Positions 34,580 through 45,838 of a DNA stretch of 64,000 bases are shown one piece after another. Numbering within the stretch: the stretch's first letter is position 1; each line of letters opens with the position of its first letter. The DNA comes from Magicicada septendecula (lineage: Eukaryota; Arthropoda; Insecta; Hemiptera; Cicadidae). Both the position numbers and the translations under genes were made by a program. The DNA is taken from contig CM068373.1 in the NCBI GenBank assembly GCA_034769895.1, positions 25,134,120 through 25,198,119 on the forward strand, read 5' to 3'. A model generated the notes under the pieces. The model worked only from the letters and a program-made list of their open reading frames with translations. It searched no databases and was not told the DNA's origin.

Positions 34580-35230
34580 TCAGTAATACGAAACTACCAA
34601 AAGAGAACAGGAAGCCACACAAATATTTCACAAGATCAAAAACTAAGATGAATAAAGATGAATAAAATATCTAATACCAAAACATGATCCAAGTAAGGAA
34701 ACGATACAAAGTAACTGTAGAATAGTAGTGAATATCAAATAATGTACGTATACACTGATAACAGTTATACCATACAAAGGCCTAATAATAAATACATGAG
34801 AAAATTTACAAATATATAAACACAAAACCCGAAACTAAATAATACCTAAACAAATACAAATCAACACAAAGGGCGACACAATTCTTAAAGTACATAACAT
34901 GGGAAACACTGAAAAAAACAAAAATATGTACGACACCCGGACACAAGAATACCAATTTAAACTACCAAAAGCCAAAATCAACAACCAACCTGGGCACAGA
35001 TATTCCTCAAGATCAAAAACTAAGATGGCTGTGCATGGGAAACTATCTAATTTCTGAAACATGTTAAAAGTAAAAAAAAATTTTAAACCTGGTAGTCGTG
35101 GGACTACCGGTAGACATGGAATCATGGACAGACTTGTGCTTTGGGAAGGAATGAAGGGTTGGTTAAATAAACAGCTACATAAGTTTCAATGTATTTTATT
35201 TATTCAGAATTTCTCATATATACTCATATA
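34580..35230. other. Unassigned DNA with a short direct repeat
   Basis: TCAAGATCAAAAACTAAGAT occurs twice, near 34632 and 35009, in similar context. The small frames here have no recognisable motif. Confidence 0.45.
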
Positions 35231-35233
35231 TAA

Positions 35234-35533
35234 CTAGCTGTCGATGCACAAGTTATTAATGTTCTCATCGTCTGTTTTCTTGCTAGCTAGCCGTACGCTT
35301 GATCTGAGTCGCTTTGGGGGCACGCCGGATGACCCAGGTATCGGAGATGCGGGCCGCTTGGGCGCTGACGGGGTTTCGTCAATCTTCAAATGGTTGCCAT
35401 TTTCTAAGTTCTCGGCCGATTTCTTTGATTTTAGTCTCAAACGATAGGCCTGTTGACGCTCAGCATAGGATTTGCCGGTTTTCGGTTTGAAATTTTTGGT
35501 TCGAGTTTTATCGCGATTTTCAATTCCAGGCAT
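35234..35533 (-). CDS. Basic 99-residue ORF of unknown function, probably TE-derived
   Basis: The frame starts MPGIENRDKTRTKNFKPKTG, continues SYAERQQAYRLRLKSKK, then a proline/serine-rich part PKRPASPIPGSSGVPPKRLR, and stops at 35234. The AERQxxYRxRLK type of basic helix is seen at the N-terminus of several transposon-encoded proteins, which suggests a TE fragment. The protein is very lysine/arginine-rich and would probably bind nucleic acid. Upstream (35630-35700, minus) is a GGGAACTACAAGTCCGATCG stretch that looks like repeat sequence. No downstream domain follows. Function unknown; it could be a chance frame in a repeat. Confidence 0.4.
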   Translation of the reverse strand: MPGIENRDKTRTKNFKPKTGKSYAERQQAYRLRLKSKKSAENLENGNHLKIDETPSAPKRPASPIPGSSGVPPKRLRSSVRLASKKTDDENINNLCIDS

Positions 35534-35539
35534 TTCAAA

Positions 35540-36180
35540 TTTTTTAGTTCAAATGTTGTTATTATATTCTGTGAGTGCTTCTGGTACTTGGAATTGGTGT
35601 TATTGGAGATATTTAGTTCTGAGGATCACAACGCACTTTGTATTTTCGCGATCGGACTTGTAGTTCCCGAGATATTTAAGTTTTAGTGGAGCAATTTAGA
35701 AATTTTCGGCGCAAAAACACCCTCACGCAGACAAAGCCTAGAGGCGACTGAAGTCAGTTGTCAAAATTCTCAGTACTATTGTTGGAAGGGGGCCGAGTGA
35801 CTCGATCACCTGACACCTGGTTTGCTGGGGTTGGTTGAGCGGTTCGTGAGATAGTGGTATGCCGAAAGTACATTTGAAACATAACGGTCGATTTTCGCGA
35901 AACGTGCGAGTAAGACATTACATAGCTATGGATTCCATGTCAAAACAATACAACTTAATTGTAAAATATTAGTAAATATTATATAATTTACGTATCAATA
36001 AATTGACTGTAGCAAGAATTGTTTGTGTCTGTGTCTATAAATCGTGTAGCTGTATACGAATACCATATTAAAGTCTCCTTCCGGATTTTATATTGCCTGA
36101 CAAATACATATTATAAATATAAATGCCTAACAACCTTTAATATTGATATCCAATACGAAAAGTTTTCGTACAATATAGAA
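35540..36180. other. Unassigned DNA
   Basis: Partly GC-richer (35700-35920). No feature supported. Confidence 0.45.
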
Positions 36181-36709
36181 TGTTATTCTACAAGTATCTC
36201 GGCTATCTCAGCAGAGCCCAGCTGTAATGTTTTTGTGTGTGTACATATTGCTACTTTCAGAAAAAAGATAATTACTTGACATTTATCATACGTCAACAAT
36301 ATGTTCCAGACCACACCAATCAGCGCACTGTGTTCAAGGCCATACATCGACACTGTTTCTATTGGATTCGAAAGCGCCTGACTTGTTTACCACGTAATTC
36401 AAAAAGTGAAAATTATTCTGACATCTCAGCGGGGTATAAATAACAGTCAGTCAGTTGATATCGGACGATTTACTCAGCGCGTCTCAAGTGGTGAATTAGT
36501 GAAAAGTGATTATGGCGTGGGACTCTATTAGTTGACATATTATTGCGTGTGGATAAATTGAATTATTGTGCGAGTATAATCTTGTTGAATAACTTGTTGA
36601 TTACAAACTGTTGTTTGTGCTTAATTAAAGCTGGTGATTAGTGACTTCATCGGTGTCATTGTTTCGTTTTCCACTGTGCCATACGACGATCAGTGTGACC
36701 GTCGTAGCA
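36181..36709 (+). mobile_element. Solo LTR, Gypsy type
   Basis: Begins about TGTTATTCTACAAG and ends GTCGTAGCA; shares CAGCAGAGCCCAGCTGTAAT with the LTR at 46556, the GGGGTATAAATA promoter block at 36431, and the AAAGCTGGTGATTAGTGACT 3' part. It is followed by ATAT. The left boundary is approximate and a target duplication is not confirmed. Confidence 0.75.
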
Positions 36710-36714
36710 ATATG

Positions 36715-37340
36715 TATCCACCGGCCCATGAAGATTATTTTCTAGATGTATATTACAGTATAAACATTAACAGCCATGATGTGCTGTAAAGAAAATCTGC
36801 GAAATAATATTTCTCTCCATTATTGATAACATACTTTGTTGTTAAGGGAGAATGTGTTGGTAGGAAAAGATGTTCTGTAAGACAATTTTAGTTTTAAAAA
36901 AGATTTTACTTAGTTTATAATCTACAAGGTGTTACACCCGCGGCTTTACCCGCTTTATTGTTTTCTTTTAATTTACATTTTTTTGAAAGACAATTTTTTA
37001 AATCTTTATTCGTCAAATCATCTTTATTTTTGTTTTTTCTGCGCACCTTTGTTTCTATTTAAAGGGTTTTAACTGCGTTATAGCTTGCACGTATATTGCC
37101 ATGGGTCGTCAGGGATTGAGATTTTCTGAGATTTAGGAAACGCATTGAATTTTACACAAAGGCAGCTATGAAACTGGTCACACGGGCGTGGTCACACACA
37201 CGGTTGTCAACTTTGCTGAGGTTTCAAGATCTCCCGCAACGAAACGCAACCTGCTGCCTTTTAGTTACGTGTCTAACACGCGCGAGAGTGGTCACACGGA
37301 CTGCTCAAACATGCCATTAAGTAGTATTTGTTTATTTACT
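36715..37340. other. Unassigned DNA with a possible Helitron-like terminal fragment
   Basis: 36945-36960 read in reverse gives a GCGGGTAAAGCCGCGGGTG stretch resembling Helitron-like 3' ends, without a CTAG. 37150-37320 is GC-richer and contains two GGTCACACGG copies. No gene supported. Confidence 0.35.
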
Positions 37341-37344
37341 TGTT

Positions 37345-37560
37345 ACTTTGGTAAGTAAGTCATGGTGTTGCTGACATATTTATACGCGTCAACAAAAGAG
37401 CATAATTAAAGGACCCTAAATCGTGCAAACGGTGTAAAATAACAAATTCCAAGTTATACAGTGTTTTTTGCCTCGTGTCAAGTGTTATTTGATCAAAATG
37501 TGGTTGCAATCGGTGTAACGGTATGGTTGTGTATTCAATATAAAGAAATCCTCAAACTTT
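37345..37560 (-). mobile_element. Fragment of the Helitron-like repeat family
   Basis: Minus-strand sequence matches the conserved-ORF segment of the copies at 42085, 52022 and 59500 (LEF-ILHRLHDLGSFNYAL-like reading), with a stop and substitutions. It ends against the TIR of the mariner-like element. Confidence 0.6.
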
Positions 37561-37579
37561 GAGTTTTGTATATAGAGTG

Positions 37580-38540
37580 ATTCAAAATTGCCCATTCGAG
37601 GGGAATTCGAGGTGGCCATTTTACTGGTCCGTTTCGACCAATCCATCGCTTACCGAATGTATTGTTACGACGGTCTACTCGATCGTCGTAGGTACAGTGG
37701 AAACAAAATACAAGACACCAATTAAGTCACTAATCACCCTTTAATTTTCACAGTTAAACAGTTCGTAATTAACAACAGAGTCTCTTATAAAAAATCAAAT
37801 GAAAATTGTTCACACGCAAATAAATATCAACCAATATTAAAAATCAATTCTATTACAATATACCGTCCGATTATAAAACACAACACTTAACTAATAACCA
37901 CTTGAACGCGCACAGTAATCTCGCCCGATTGTAACTCGAACCGCACTAGCCAAAATCGCTCACGTTACTGAAACTTAAGGCCGGTGCCGCCATGTATTTA
38001 TAGCCGCCGAAAATCTAGACAATTCCTAATTGCGTCTTAGCGACCGTATGAACTACGTAATTAACTGCGGCCTTGACACAGTCCGCACGGCTGGCGGCAT
38101 CGAGAAGTCTCTTGCAAATACGCCTACAAGCACGTACGCCACACACAGTAGAGCGAGATTCTTCTGGCACATTCGACAAACACGTAGATTGTTCTGTGAT
38201 GTCGTAACAGTATTATTTAAATGGTTCATCAAATCACGACTGTAGCGAGCAGATGCACCATCATTCGAAAACAACCTCTGCACTTTATCTGCAAGTGGAA
38301 TATCTTCCAAGAGTTCTATCATATGCGTTTGCAAAAAATATAAGTATTGTCTTCCATTAAGCCTTGATGGTAAGAAAAAAGAACCTAAGAGCTTATCACC
38401 AAGAAGAGCGCACCCCACACATTAAATGAAAAAGTATGTTGGTCATATCTTGGGGGCAGTTTTGTGGATTTTCGTCTGCCCAAGTGTAGCTGTTTCGAAA
38501 GTTTATAATGCTTTTTCTTGTAAATTGTAACACTTTTCTA
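37580..38540 (-). pseudogene. Mariner-like transposase, catalytic region, split by LTR insertion
   Basis: The upstream part (38540-38210, minus) reads LNGRQYLYFLQTHMIELLED and FSNDGASARYSRDLMNHLNN, the region with a catalytic Asp (NDGA). After skipping the LTR and one copy of its GTAT duplication, the frame resumes exactly as TFGKRWIGRNGPVKWPPR at 37662, a strong family signature. Sequence after PPRIP is diverged and lacks the final catalytic region. The N-terminal DNA-binding part (toward 38950) is not readable in one frame. Inactive. Confidence 0.85.
37663..38209 (-). mobile_element. Solo LTR, Gypsy type, with GTAT target duplication
   Basis: 547 bp; minus strand TGTTACGACATCAC...CGTCGTAACA. 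GTAT is present at 37659-37662 and 38210-38213, so both ends are exact. It interrupts the mariner transposase, which orders the events: mariner first, LTR element later, then LTR-LTR recombination to a solo LTR. Confidence 0.92.
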
Positions 38541-39044
38541 GCGCATTTTGGTCTGTTTTCTTTTTAATTAAAATCAATTTTCTCAAATTTGTACTTACTT
38601 TTAATAGACATTATACACATTACTTTCTTCATAATTAAATTCTCTACAAAGTTGGTTAGAAATTTTTATTTAGTTATTAGCAAGTTAACAAAATTATTTT
38701 ATCCCAAATCTAAAAATGTGTTTTTTCGATTCAAATGTTTTGTGTTTTCCCCATTTTTTCTTAAAAACTAATTAAGATAGAGGTATGGGACTTCTTTTAT
38801 TCAATTTTTCAGATCAAAACTATAAGAAACCACTAAATTTACCCTTCACTTTGTACCCCACGGATTTCAGTATGGCGTCATTTTACCGTGGGAGCAGAGA
38901 ACAGGCCGAACTGGTTCGTGAGCCTTAACTCGCTAACGAACCGTTTTAGGGCCTATGTTTATATAGGCCTAAACGTTTTTTCTTATTTTTGGCCATAGAA
39001 TCAGGTCCCGAGAGATTGCCATGCAATTTTGAATCACCCTGTAT

Positions 39045-39640
39045 ATAGATGTGACAATGATTATGCATACGTAGTTTAGGGTAAACGATAATTAGATTAA
39101 ATGTAATTATGCGTACATTCTCTACGTTATAAACGTGTTCTATGTACAGTATTCCTCTTAATACGTGACAGAGCATTTGTTATCGACAAGCACAATATAC
39201 GTTGTACTGTAGTTGAAAGTAGCACAAACTAACAACGGTTAAGCTTACAACTTTCTTGAATACAAGATAACGTAAGTAGCACACTGCTTTGTAGTCACTA
39301 TTCGAAGAAAGTTGTCTAGATATTGTCTTCGCCTAGACACTATAACTTCAAAGACAGGAACTGGAATAGTAAAGTGTATTTCAAACGAATGAAAAATGTA
39401 GTTTAAGAAAACAAATGAATTTATGAAATCCAGGTTGAGTACCGAGCATAAACCGTGTCAGAGTCAAAACACAATACTGAACTTTGTTTACAGTTTATTG
39501 ATTTACTTTACTGATAAAAAAATGGTTATAGGAAAGCATGCTTAAAGTGCCTGGTAAGAATTATTTTTGTAAAATGCGTAACGGGAGAAAATATGCGTGA
39601 AATTTTTCTTTAATTCCTGTATGTTCTCTCTCTTTGAAGA
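39045..39640. other. Unassigned DNA
   Basis: No feature supported. Confidence 0.5.
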
Positions 39641-39644
39641 CTTA

Positions 39645-40060
39645 AACAAGATTAGAAAAAAGGTTTGTACTAAAGGATTAAACTGTATAAAACAATTGCA
39701 ATACCCACGATACCCACATTGATTTACGCGAGTGACGTGTGGGTCATGACAAAAAAGGAAGGCGGCAAGTTTCAGAGTGCTGAAATTCAGTTTCTTCGAA
39801 ATACTTTAAATTATATATTGCAAAATAGAATAAGGAATGAAGAAATCAGAGCATAACTCAAAGTAAGGGAAATAAATGAAATTATTTCAATTTCCAGAAA
39901 ACAATGGTAGGATCATCTGTAAAGGATGACAGAGGATCGACTGCCGAAAGCGGCACTGAACTCTAAAGCCATTGGTAGAAGAGACGTGGGTTGTCCGACA
40001 ATGAGATGGGTGCCGGAACAGGTTTATATAACCTAATTTTTGAAGGAGAAGAAGAAGTTT
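39645..40060 (+). pseudogene. LINE 3' tail, family B, copy 3
   Basis: Same series of blocks as at 13735 and 25640 (KFQSAEIQFLRNTLNYIL-like, then MRWVPEQ and the CTAATTTTTGAAGGAGAAGA end). Several stops. The 3' end runs into an A-rich stretch near 40070. Confidence 0.8.
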
Positions 40061-40064
40061 GTTT

Positions 40065-42080
40065 CTTTCTTTAAAAAAAAATGTGTTAGTGGGTTTTGTT
40101 ATAATTCCATCACTGTAAAATAAATATAGTCTCACAAAGTACTATTCACTTTTCGTCGCAATGTTGGTAGTATACTAACTTGAATTTGCACGGACAATTC
40201 GTTTGACTGCAAGTTTTATCAGACTCATGAGCATCCGATTGACTCGAGATTACTGTGGTCAAAACTGTTAGTACATTTTAGGAAACTAGTAACAAATGAG
40301 TTACAAAAATTTCCGAATGAGTTACAAACTATATTTATTGTAATAATAATATACATATTATTTCAATATTAGTTCTTTACATGTGGTTCTCTTCACTTTT
40401 TATTTTTATTTACAGTTTCCATGTCCATCAATATTTCAATGTCTATTTGCAGCCATTTTATATTAGCCTGTACGATATATTTTGGATTATTAGAGTATTC
40501 TACAAGAATTCTGTGCAATTTAGTAAAATAAATGTGTCTCTTTTCTGATAATACGTAGATTTTTCCAAACTTAATCTAATATTATTTTGCGTTAATTTTA
40601 GTCTTATATATAAAATGATAATAAAGATGTATTATAAACATTTCACTACCTGAATAAATATTAAGCATCGTCGACATTGTTAGTATGCAGTAATATTATA
40701 ATCGGTGTTTTCAGAAGTATCCTCTTAATTTCATGATATTTTATGTCAGTAGACAAGTGATAAGAAAAACTAGCAGACAAAACAAGACATATATAAAATC
40801 TATATATATTGCAACAGTACACACGATATGAAGATCATATAATGGGGATGCCAAGGCTATAACACATTTTCTGACGGCCATAGACATGTTTTAAAATGAT
40901 TTTTTTTTTTTTTTTAAAGTAGTCATACGTTTTGAACCAAGCTACGTTTTAAAAAGTATGTTATATCAAAATGTTCACAATTTTATTCTCTTTTATGTCA
41001 TGTGAAATATTTGTGTGTAAGGGCGGGGGTGCACGTGTGATTTACATTTTATTTAATAACTTTGTTGAAAATTAACATTTAATTCTGAAAATTGGACAGG
41101 GTATTCTCATGGTTATAAGCTACATTCTACATATGTTCAATTCTCCACAACTATAATTTTTATATTGTTTTTTTAAATGAAATCTGTCTTCTTTTATTTT
41201 CTTTATTTCCAAGAAAGTAATAAAATTAGTAGATTAAATCTAGTCAGGCCTTTGCAGAATCGGACAGAGTTTAAGCCTGATTTTAGTCTAACTGTGTATT
41301 CGTCTATGACGTTCCTAGATTTCCAAACAATCAAAAGGTCTAAAAATTATTTGAGCCAATGCTCTGTCGAGTGCAGATTGCTCAGTTTCTTCCAAAGTCT
41401 CGTCATTGAAAGACTTACTCGCTGTCGCGAGTTTTTCGTGACAAGACAGGTCGTTTTCCTTAAGACTTAGGAGTTGGTTCACGGTTCGATTTCTTCGTAG
41501 CCATTACCACTTATAAAACTCAAATAATTTTAAATAGATCATTACTCCAGTGCTCTTCTGCGTAAAGTGGAAGATTTTCCGGGTTAGGGCCAAAATATCT
41601 AACGAGATATTTTGAGTTAACGCGAGAACACTTCAAGAAACCGGATTTGTGTAAGCTTGATACACGATCTATTTTTACCCAGTATAAATCCCTGAGATTA
41701 AGATTATTCCCATTATAAACAATAACAGTATTATATCGCAGTTTGTGGATGTGCCGCGGCGTAGTTTATTCAAAGGATTGATCTTCAGTCGACGTGCAGA
41801 ATCACAGCGGTGCAGAGTACGAGCACCATGCGGAGCGTCGGGAATCTACGCAAACAGTGGAATTCTACGCACAAGTAACTTATTTGTAAAACAAACCAAT
41901 AGACTCATTTATTGAAAGACAGTTTGTTTTAATAAACAATTTTATACTATAAAGTAATAACACAATAGTAAATTTTAATGTTTTAATTTAAAAAAATTTT
42001 CCTACCTCAAGGTACAGAGTTGGTTGAATACTTTCAATGTAACCTATCTATGGAGTTTTAAATTGTATCGTTGCAAAAAA
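40065..42080. other. Unassigned DNA
   Basis: AT-rich to 41500. 41580-41890 is GC-richer with a GTATAAATCC at about 41681 and could be a promoter or LTR-like segment, but no terminal repeats or partner copy were found. No gene supported. Confidence 0.4.
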
Positions 42081-42084
42081 AAAA

Positions 42085-43216
42085 TATATATATATACGTA
42101 TAACTGAATATTTATGTCTACTGAATACAAATCCACATCGTTACACCGATTGTCAACAAATTTCGCACAGGGCACAGGTAACCTTTGACATAAGGGGAAA
42201 AACACTGTCTAACTTGGAATTTGATATTTTGCCCCTTTCGCAGGATTTATGTTCTTTTAATTATGCCTTTTCGTTGACGCGTATAAAGATGTCAAAAATA
42301 CCATGGAGACCAGAATTAATTACTATAGTAACAAGTAAATAAACAAATGCTATTTAGCGGCATCGCAACTGTACCTTTATGTGTTCCTGCAGTTTTTAAT
42401 TTTTTTTATATGCTATTGTATCTATATGTTTTGTAATTTTGTACACAGATACGTCTATATATTTTGTAATTGTTTTAAACGATTATAAAATTTATGGTTA
42501 TACGTATTTCTGATGATGCAATGAATAATTAAGGAAATATATTAAATACTACTACTATAGATGTCAACAACACCATAGAGACCAGAATTAATTACCATAG
42601 TAACAAGTAAATAAACAAAAGCTCTTTAGCGTCATCGGAACTGTACATTTGTCCATTCCTGCAGTACATTTTTGATGTTTCATATAATATGTGATTGTAT
42701 CGATATATTAAGATGTAGAAAAGAAGAAGTGTACTAATTGTAAATTGTCCTATTACTTAATGGAAAACGAAAATACGTGTTGTTTTCATTTGTGAGGTTA
42801 GGTGACAACGGTTTTTAGTTTTCAGTTTACTGCTGAAATAAATAAAAGCCATGGTTGAGGAAAACATAATGTTTAATATGTTATACAATGCTTCTAACAC
42901 AGTAACACTTAAAATAAAGAATTTAGCGTTTTTGATTTAACAGGTACTTTATAAATATCTCCAAAGGGTTTCTAAATGGGTACTTTTAAATCTCTGTTGC
43001 ACTACCATATTTAGTACAAGTTAAAATAGTACAAGTGTTGAAAACAGCTTTGGAGAGAATTTGATTAATGAGTTCAAAATATACGAGCTGACAGAACGCC
43101 ATATAGACATAAACAACATAATAATAATAAAAATAACAAACATAGACAATAAAAAGTATATTGAAATTCTTACTAAAAGTCAATTATTCGCGTGCGAAGT
43201 CGCGGGTAACAGTTAG
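42085..43216 (+). mobile_element. Helitron-like interspersed repeat, copy 1
   Basis: Shares ~1 kb with 52022-52759 (inverted) and 59500-60329. The 3' end GAAGTCGCGGGTAACAGTTAG resembles Helitron ends (hairpin then CTRR). Its 5' side starts after an ATATAT run. An internal ~80-bp block (PWRPELIT-coding, near 42300) is duplicated near 42575. The small conserved frame of the family is broken near 42165. Confidence 0.6.
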
Positions 43217-43451
43217 TTATTATATATATCGTCTCAAGCTAAGGAATTGAAAGAGTTTAATTTTGTTAAATTGATTGAGTTAACGTTTATTTTCCACGTG
43301 TGCTAAAACAGTTTATAAATGGAAGTACTTTACATAATGTACTTTGTATGCTTTATGTAAATCAAAACCCTTAAAAATTACACATTCGATTCGCTGAAAC
43401 GGAGGAAATTGTATATAATTTTGTAGTCTTACAATATTTATATAAATGTAT

Positions 43452-43976
43452 ATTAACACTTTCACTGTGAACTTACTTTTAGGTTTTGATTACCCAGACG
43501 TTTCGACGTAGTATTCGTCTTTCTCAATGGGTTTTTAAATACTGAATGTCTGTACAGTAACGGTTATGGGATATGGGTGTGTGTGGTGGGGGTTGCTGGT
43601 GGGAGGGAATTGGAGCTGGGATTCAAATTTTGTGTAGGTATCAGTGTATCGAAAAGTATGTGTGATCTGTAATGTAATTGTTCATTTAATCAAATTTAAT
43701 TTAATTAACTGTTAGTTTTAATCAAAACCTAAAAGTAAGTTCACAGTGAAAGTGTTAATTACTACACTACTTACGTAAAAGTAGAAAACTAAACACAGCA
43801 GAACAATTTGAAATTTTCAGATATCACACACTACAACCAAACAACATATTAAATGAACAATTACATTATAGATCACACATACTTTTCGATACACTGATTC
43901 ATACACACACTTTGAATCCCAGCGCCAATTCCCTCCCACCAGCAACCCACCAGCAACAGTGAAAGTGTTAATATAT
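43452..43976. repeat. Double foldback repeat with hammerhead-like core
   Basis: Outer pair: 43452-43492 and 43719-43759 (41 bp, TTAACACTTTCACTGTGAAC...). Second pair: about 43575-43690 and 43845-43970, overlapping the first so that the two foldbacks interlock. AACACTTTCAC-type ends occur at both extremes. A hammerhead-like core lies just inside the left arm. Confidence 0.8.
43492..43532 (-). ncRNA. Hammerhead-like fold with a U3-A8 pair
   Basis: Minus strand: ACCCA, TTGAGAA in place of CTGANGA, stem II GACG/CGTC with an AATACTA loop, GAAAC, GTC, TGGGT. Stem I (ACCCA/TGGGT) is a perfect 5 bp and stem II a perfect 4 bp. Only positions 3 and 8 differ from the canonical core, and they change together so that pairing is kept. 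Stem III is ACGT with no loop, so it would need a dimer. Confidence 0.5.
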
Positions 43977-43979
43977 TTT

Positions 43980-44985
43980 TATATAAATATTAATAAGTGA
44001 ATGAAGAGGATGTACCAACAAGCTAACTAGTTTTACAATAGTTTTAGGTAGAATAAACTGGTATTAAAAATAAATTTAAAGAGGATACGTATGACCTACT
44101 ACAAAACTAATTTCATAAGTCAACTTTGACTGAAGTGAGATATATAGTACCCAAAAAGTTCTGTAGACACATACACGGGGGTGGTACGTCAATGTAGGCG
44201 GGGAACACAAACAAAATGGTTAAAATCTTGGTAAGAAGGTAGGGAAACTTAAATTATTTTGTGTTCAGGAAGGCTGACAGGTTGAATACGTTTGTAATTT
44301 GGAATTAGGTGTTTCTAAATATTTCTGTTTCTATGACGCTGGCGGCTAGGAGTTTTGGGAGGAGGCCCATCAGGTATGGTAAGGAGACGGTTTATGAGAA
44401 AAGAAGGTCTGCGGATATTGCGGGTAGTTGTGTTGATGGAGGTGGCTATGGATTGTAGGGAAGTGCGTTGTGAAGCGGTTTCAGACTATTTCCAATTGAG
44501 TTTACATAGGAAAGAATCAAGGTTAAGGAAAAGTGATCAGTAGGGATTCTGATATTGGTACACAAACGTATTTTTATATAACTATAATTGGAACGTGCTT
44601 GTTAAGCTCCTCTTGCATGGGAAACCTGAGTGGTACGTGTGTGTGAGCGTGCGCGCGCTTTCGTTCACGCGTGTGCCCTTGTAAGGTTACACATAATAAA
44701 TGATAGTCCTGTATATGATTAATTACAACGCAGCAAACCCTCGAATTATAACAAGCGGTGCTGATTGAATAAAGTTTTGAAAGGAAAGTTCCGTCAGCTG
44801 AGTTAGTTGTGACAGTATGTGATTGATTAATTTTCAATAACATACTCAGTGATCCGTAATAAAAACAAATTACTTTTAACGCGTTAGTAATACATAGTAT
44901 CTGGAGAGTATGTTGGGAAAGCGTTCCACGTTACTGTTTGCGATCCAGAAAGAGAAGTAAAGCAAATGCAAAAAATCTTTCTCAA
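43980..44985. other. Unassigned DNA
   Basis: A 62-aa plus frame at 44355-44543 and an 89-aa minus frame at 44574-44843 have no recognisable motif. No feature supported. Confidence 0.45.
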
Positions 44986-44989
44986 CCAA

Positions 44990-45399
44990 AATCTGTATAA
45001 TATTTACCTTATTCCGTCATGTGACTTCGTTTTGCGTTTTAGTTTACTTTACGCGTTTCGAGACATATGTCCCGTCATCAGAAAATAAAATAAAAATTCA
45101 CTCTTACGAGGTTGTTAAACATTAAAATACAAATATTTGAAAACGATAACACACATGGCCGCTTTACTTGAGTGGGCACTCGAGTCGGACAGATCGGACA
45201 CTGATTATCAGTAGCTACCGCGTAGACAGGTTTATTGCGGTATCGTAGAGCGGGTTTGATTTAAAATTTAAATGGTCGTTTAGCACGAAGCCACGACTGT
45301 GTATGTCATTGTACGCACTATATATCTTAAATTCTTCCAAGGCGTTCATGTAAGTGCCTTCATGTAAGACGGAATAAGGTAAATGTTATACAGATTGTG
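44990..45399 (-). mobile_element. PLE 3'-end remnant with inverted terminal piece
   Basis: Matches the 3' end of the PLE at 47111-47490 (3' UTR, hammerhead, end of the endonuclease ORF around MNALEEFKIYSAYND). At 45368-45399 the terminal ~32 bp (GACGGAATAAGGTAAAT) recur inverted relative to 44990-45022, another example of the 5' inverted piece seen in other PLEs here. Confidence 0.8.
45046..45087 (-). ncRNA. Hammerhead ribozyme motif, PLE remnant
   Basis: Minus strand: CTGATGA (45082-45076), stem II GGGAC/GTCTC (one G-T) with ATAT loop, GAAAC (45060-45056), GC, GTA (45053-45051). Full canonical core. Stem I is AT-rich and weak. Confidence 0.75.
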
Positions 45400-45659
45400 T
45401 CAATTAGTGACTTGGATACCATTCAACATGTCTTTCAACTTTCTCAACCGCCAGCTTGATATTAATACCCCAAATCAGCATTGCATTATAAAATCTATTG
45501 CAGCCTAGCTGACAAATAAATAGAATAAAATTTACCTCTTTTATTTATCTAGTGGCTTTTCCTTTTTTATATTTCCCTACGCGTTTTTGGACATGTGTCC
45601 CATCTTCACGTGTAATCCTTCGGTAAATTTTGTCAGATAATGAAAACAAATTACGTATA

Positions 45660-45838
45660 TTTCTACTAGTAATTTTATACAAACCACTATGTTATCTGTG
45701 GTAGGTAAATAGGTTGGTAATATGACCTGAAGATGGCTTGTCTGCCGAAAGCGTTCGTCAATACCAAAGATAATATAGTGGTTTGTATAAAATTACTAGT
45801 AGAAATATTTGAGACCACTAACACTCCAATATAACAAT
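45660..45838. mobile_element. 179-bp hammerhead-bearing foldback with 12-bp target duplication
   Basis: AAATTACGTATA is present on both sides (45648-45659 and 45839-45850). The insert has a 34-bp inverted repeat (left arm 45657-45690, overlapping the duplication; right arm 45775-45808) around an 84-bp centre with a hammerhead fold, and ~30 bp beyond the right arm. No ORF. A long, perfect duplication without transposon-type termini suggests retrotransposition by a partner's machinery. Confidence 0.75.
45723..45760 (+). ncRNA. Hammerhead ribozyme-like fold in the 179-bp foldback
   Basis: TGAC, CTGAAGA (45727-45733), stem II GGC/GCC with a TTGTCT loop, GAA, AGCGTT as a 2-bp stem III, cleavage at C45756, then GTCA. 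Stem I TGAC/GTCA pairs perfectly; core bases are canonical; the triplet is TTC. Stem III has an A-U and a G-U pair only. Confidence 0.55.

Larger units (their letters stand above)
37573..39041 (-). mobile_element. Mariner-like DNA transposon, interrupted by a solo LTR
   Basis: Terminal inverted repeats: TAGAGTGATTCAAAATTG at the left (37573) and, inverted, CAGGGTGATTCAAAATTG at the right (ending 39041), with TA next to each end. The minus strand carries a mariner-type transposase remnant. An LTR (37663-38209) sits inside the ORF. TIR and protein motifs agree on the superfamily. Confidence 0.85.

Noticed and set aside
41580-41890. Possible extra LTR with TATA box
   Set aside because: No terminal TG...CA pair, target duplication or second copy found.
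45579-45612. Active hammerhead in the third PLE 3' end
   Set aside because: C3 is G (facing G8) and the first base of GAAA is A, so two catalytic positions are lost.
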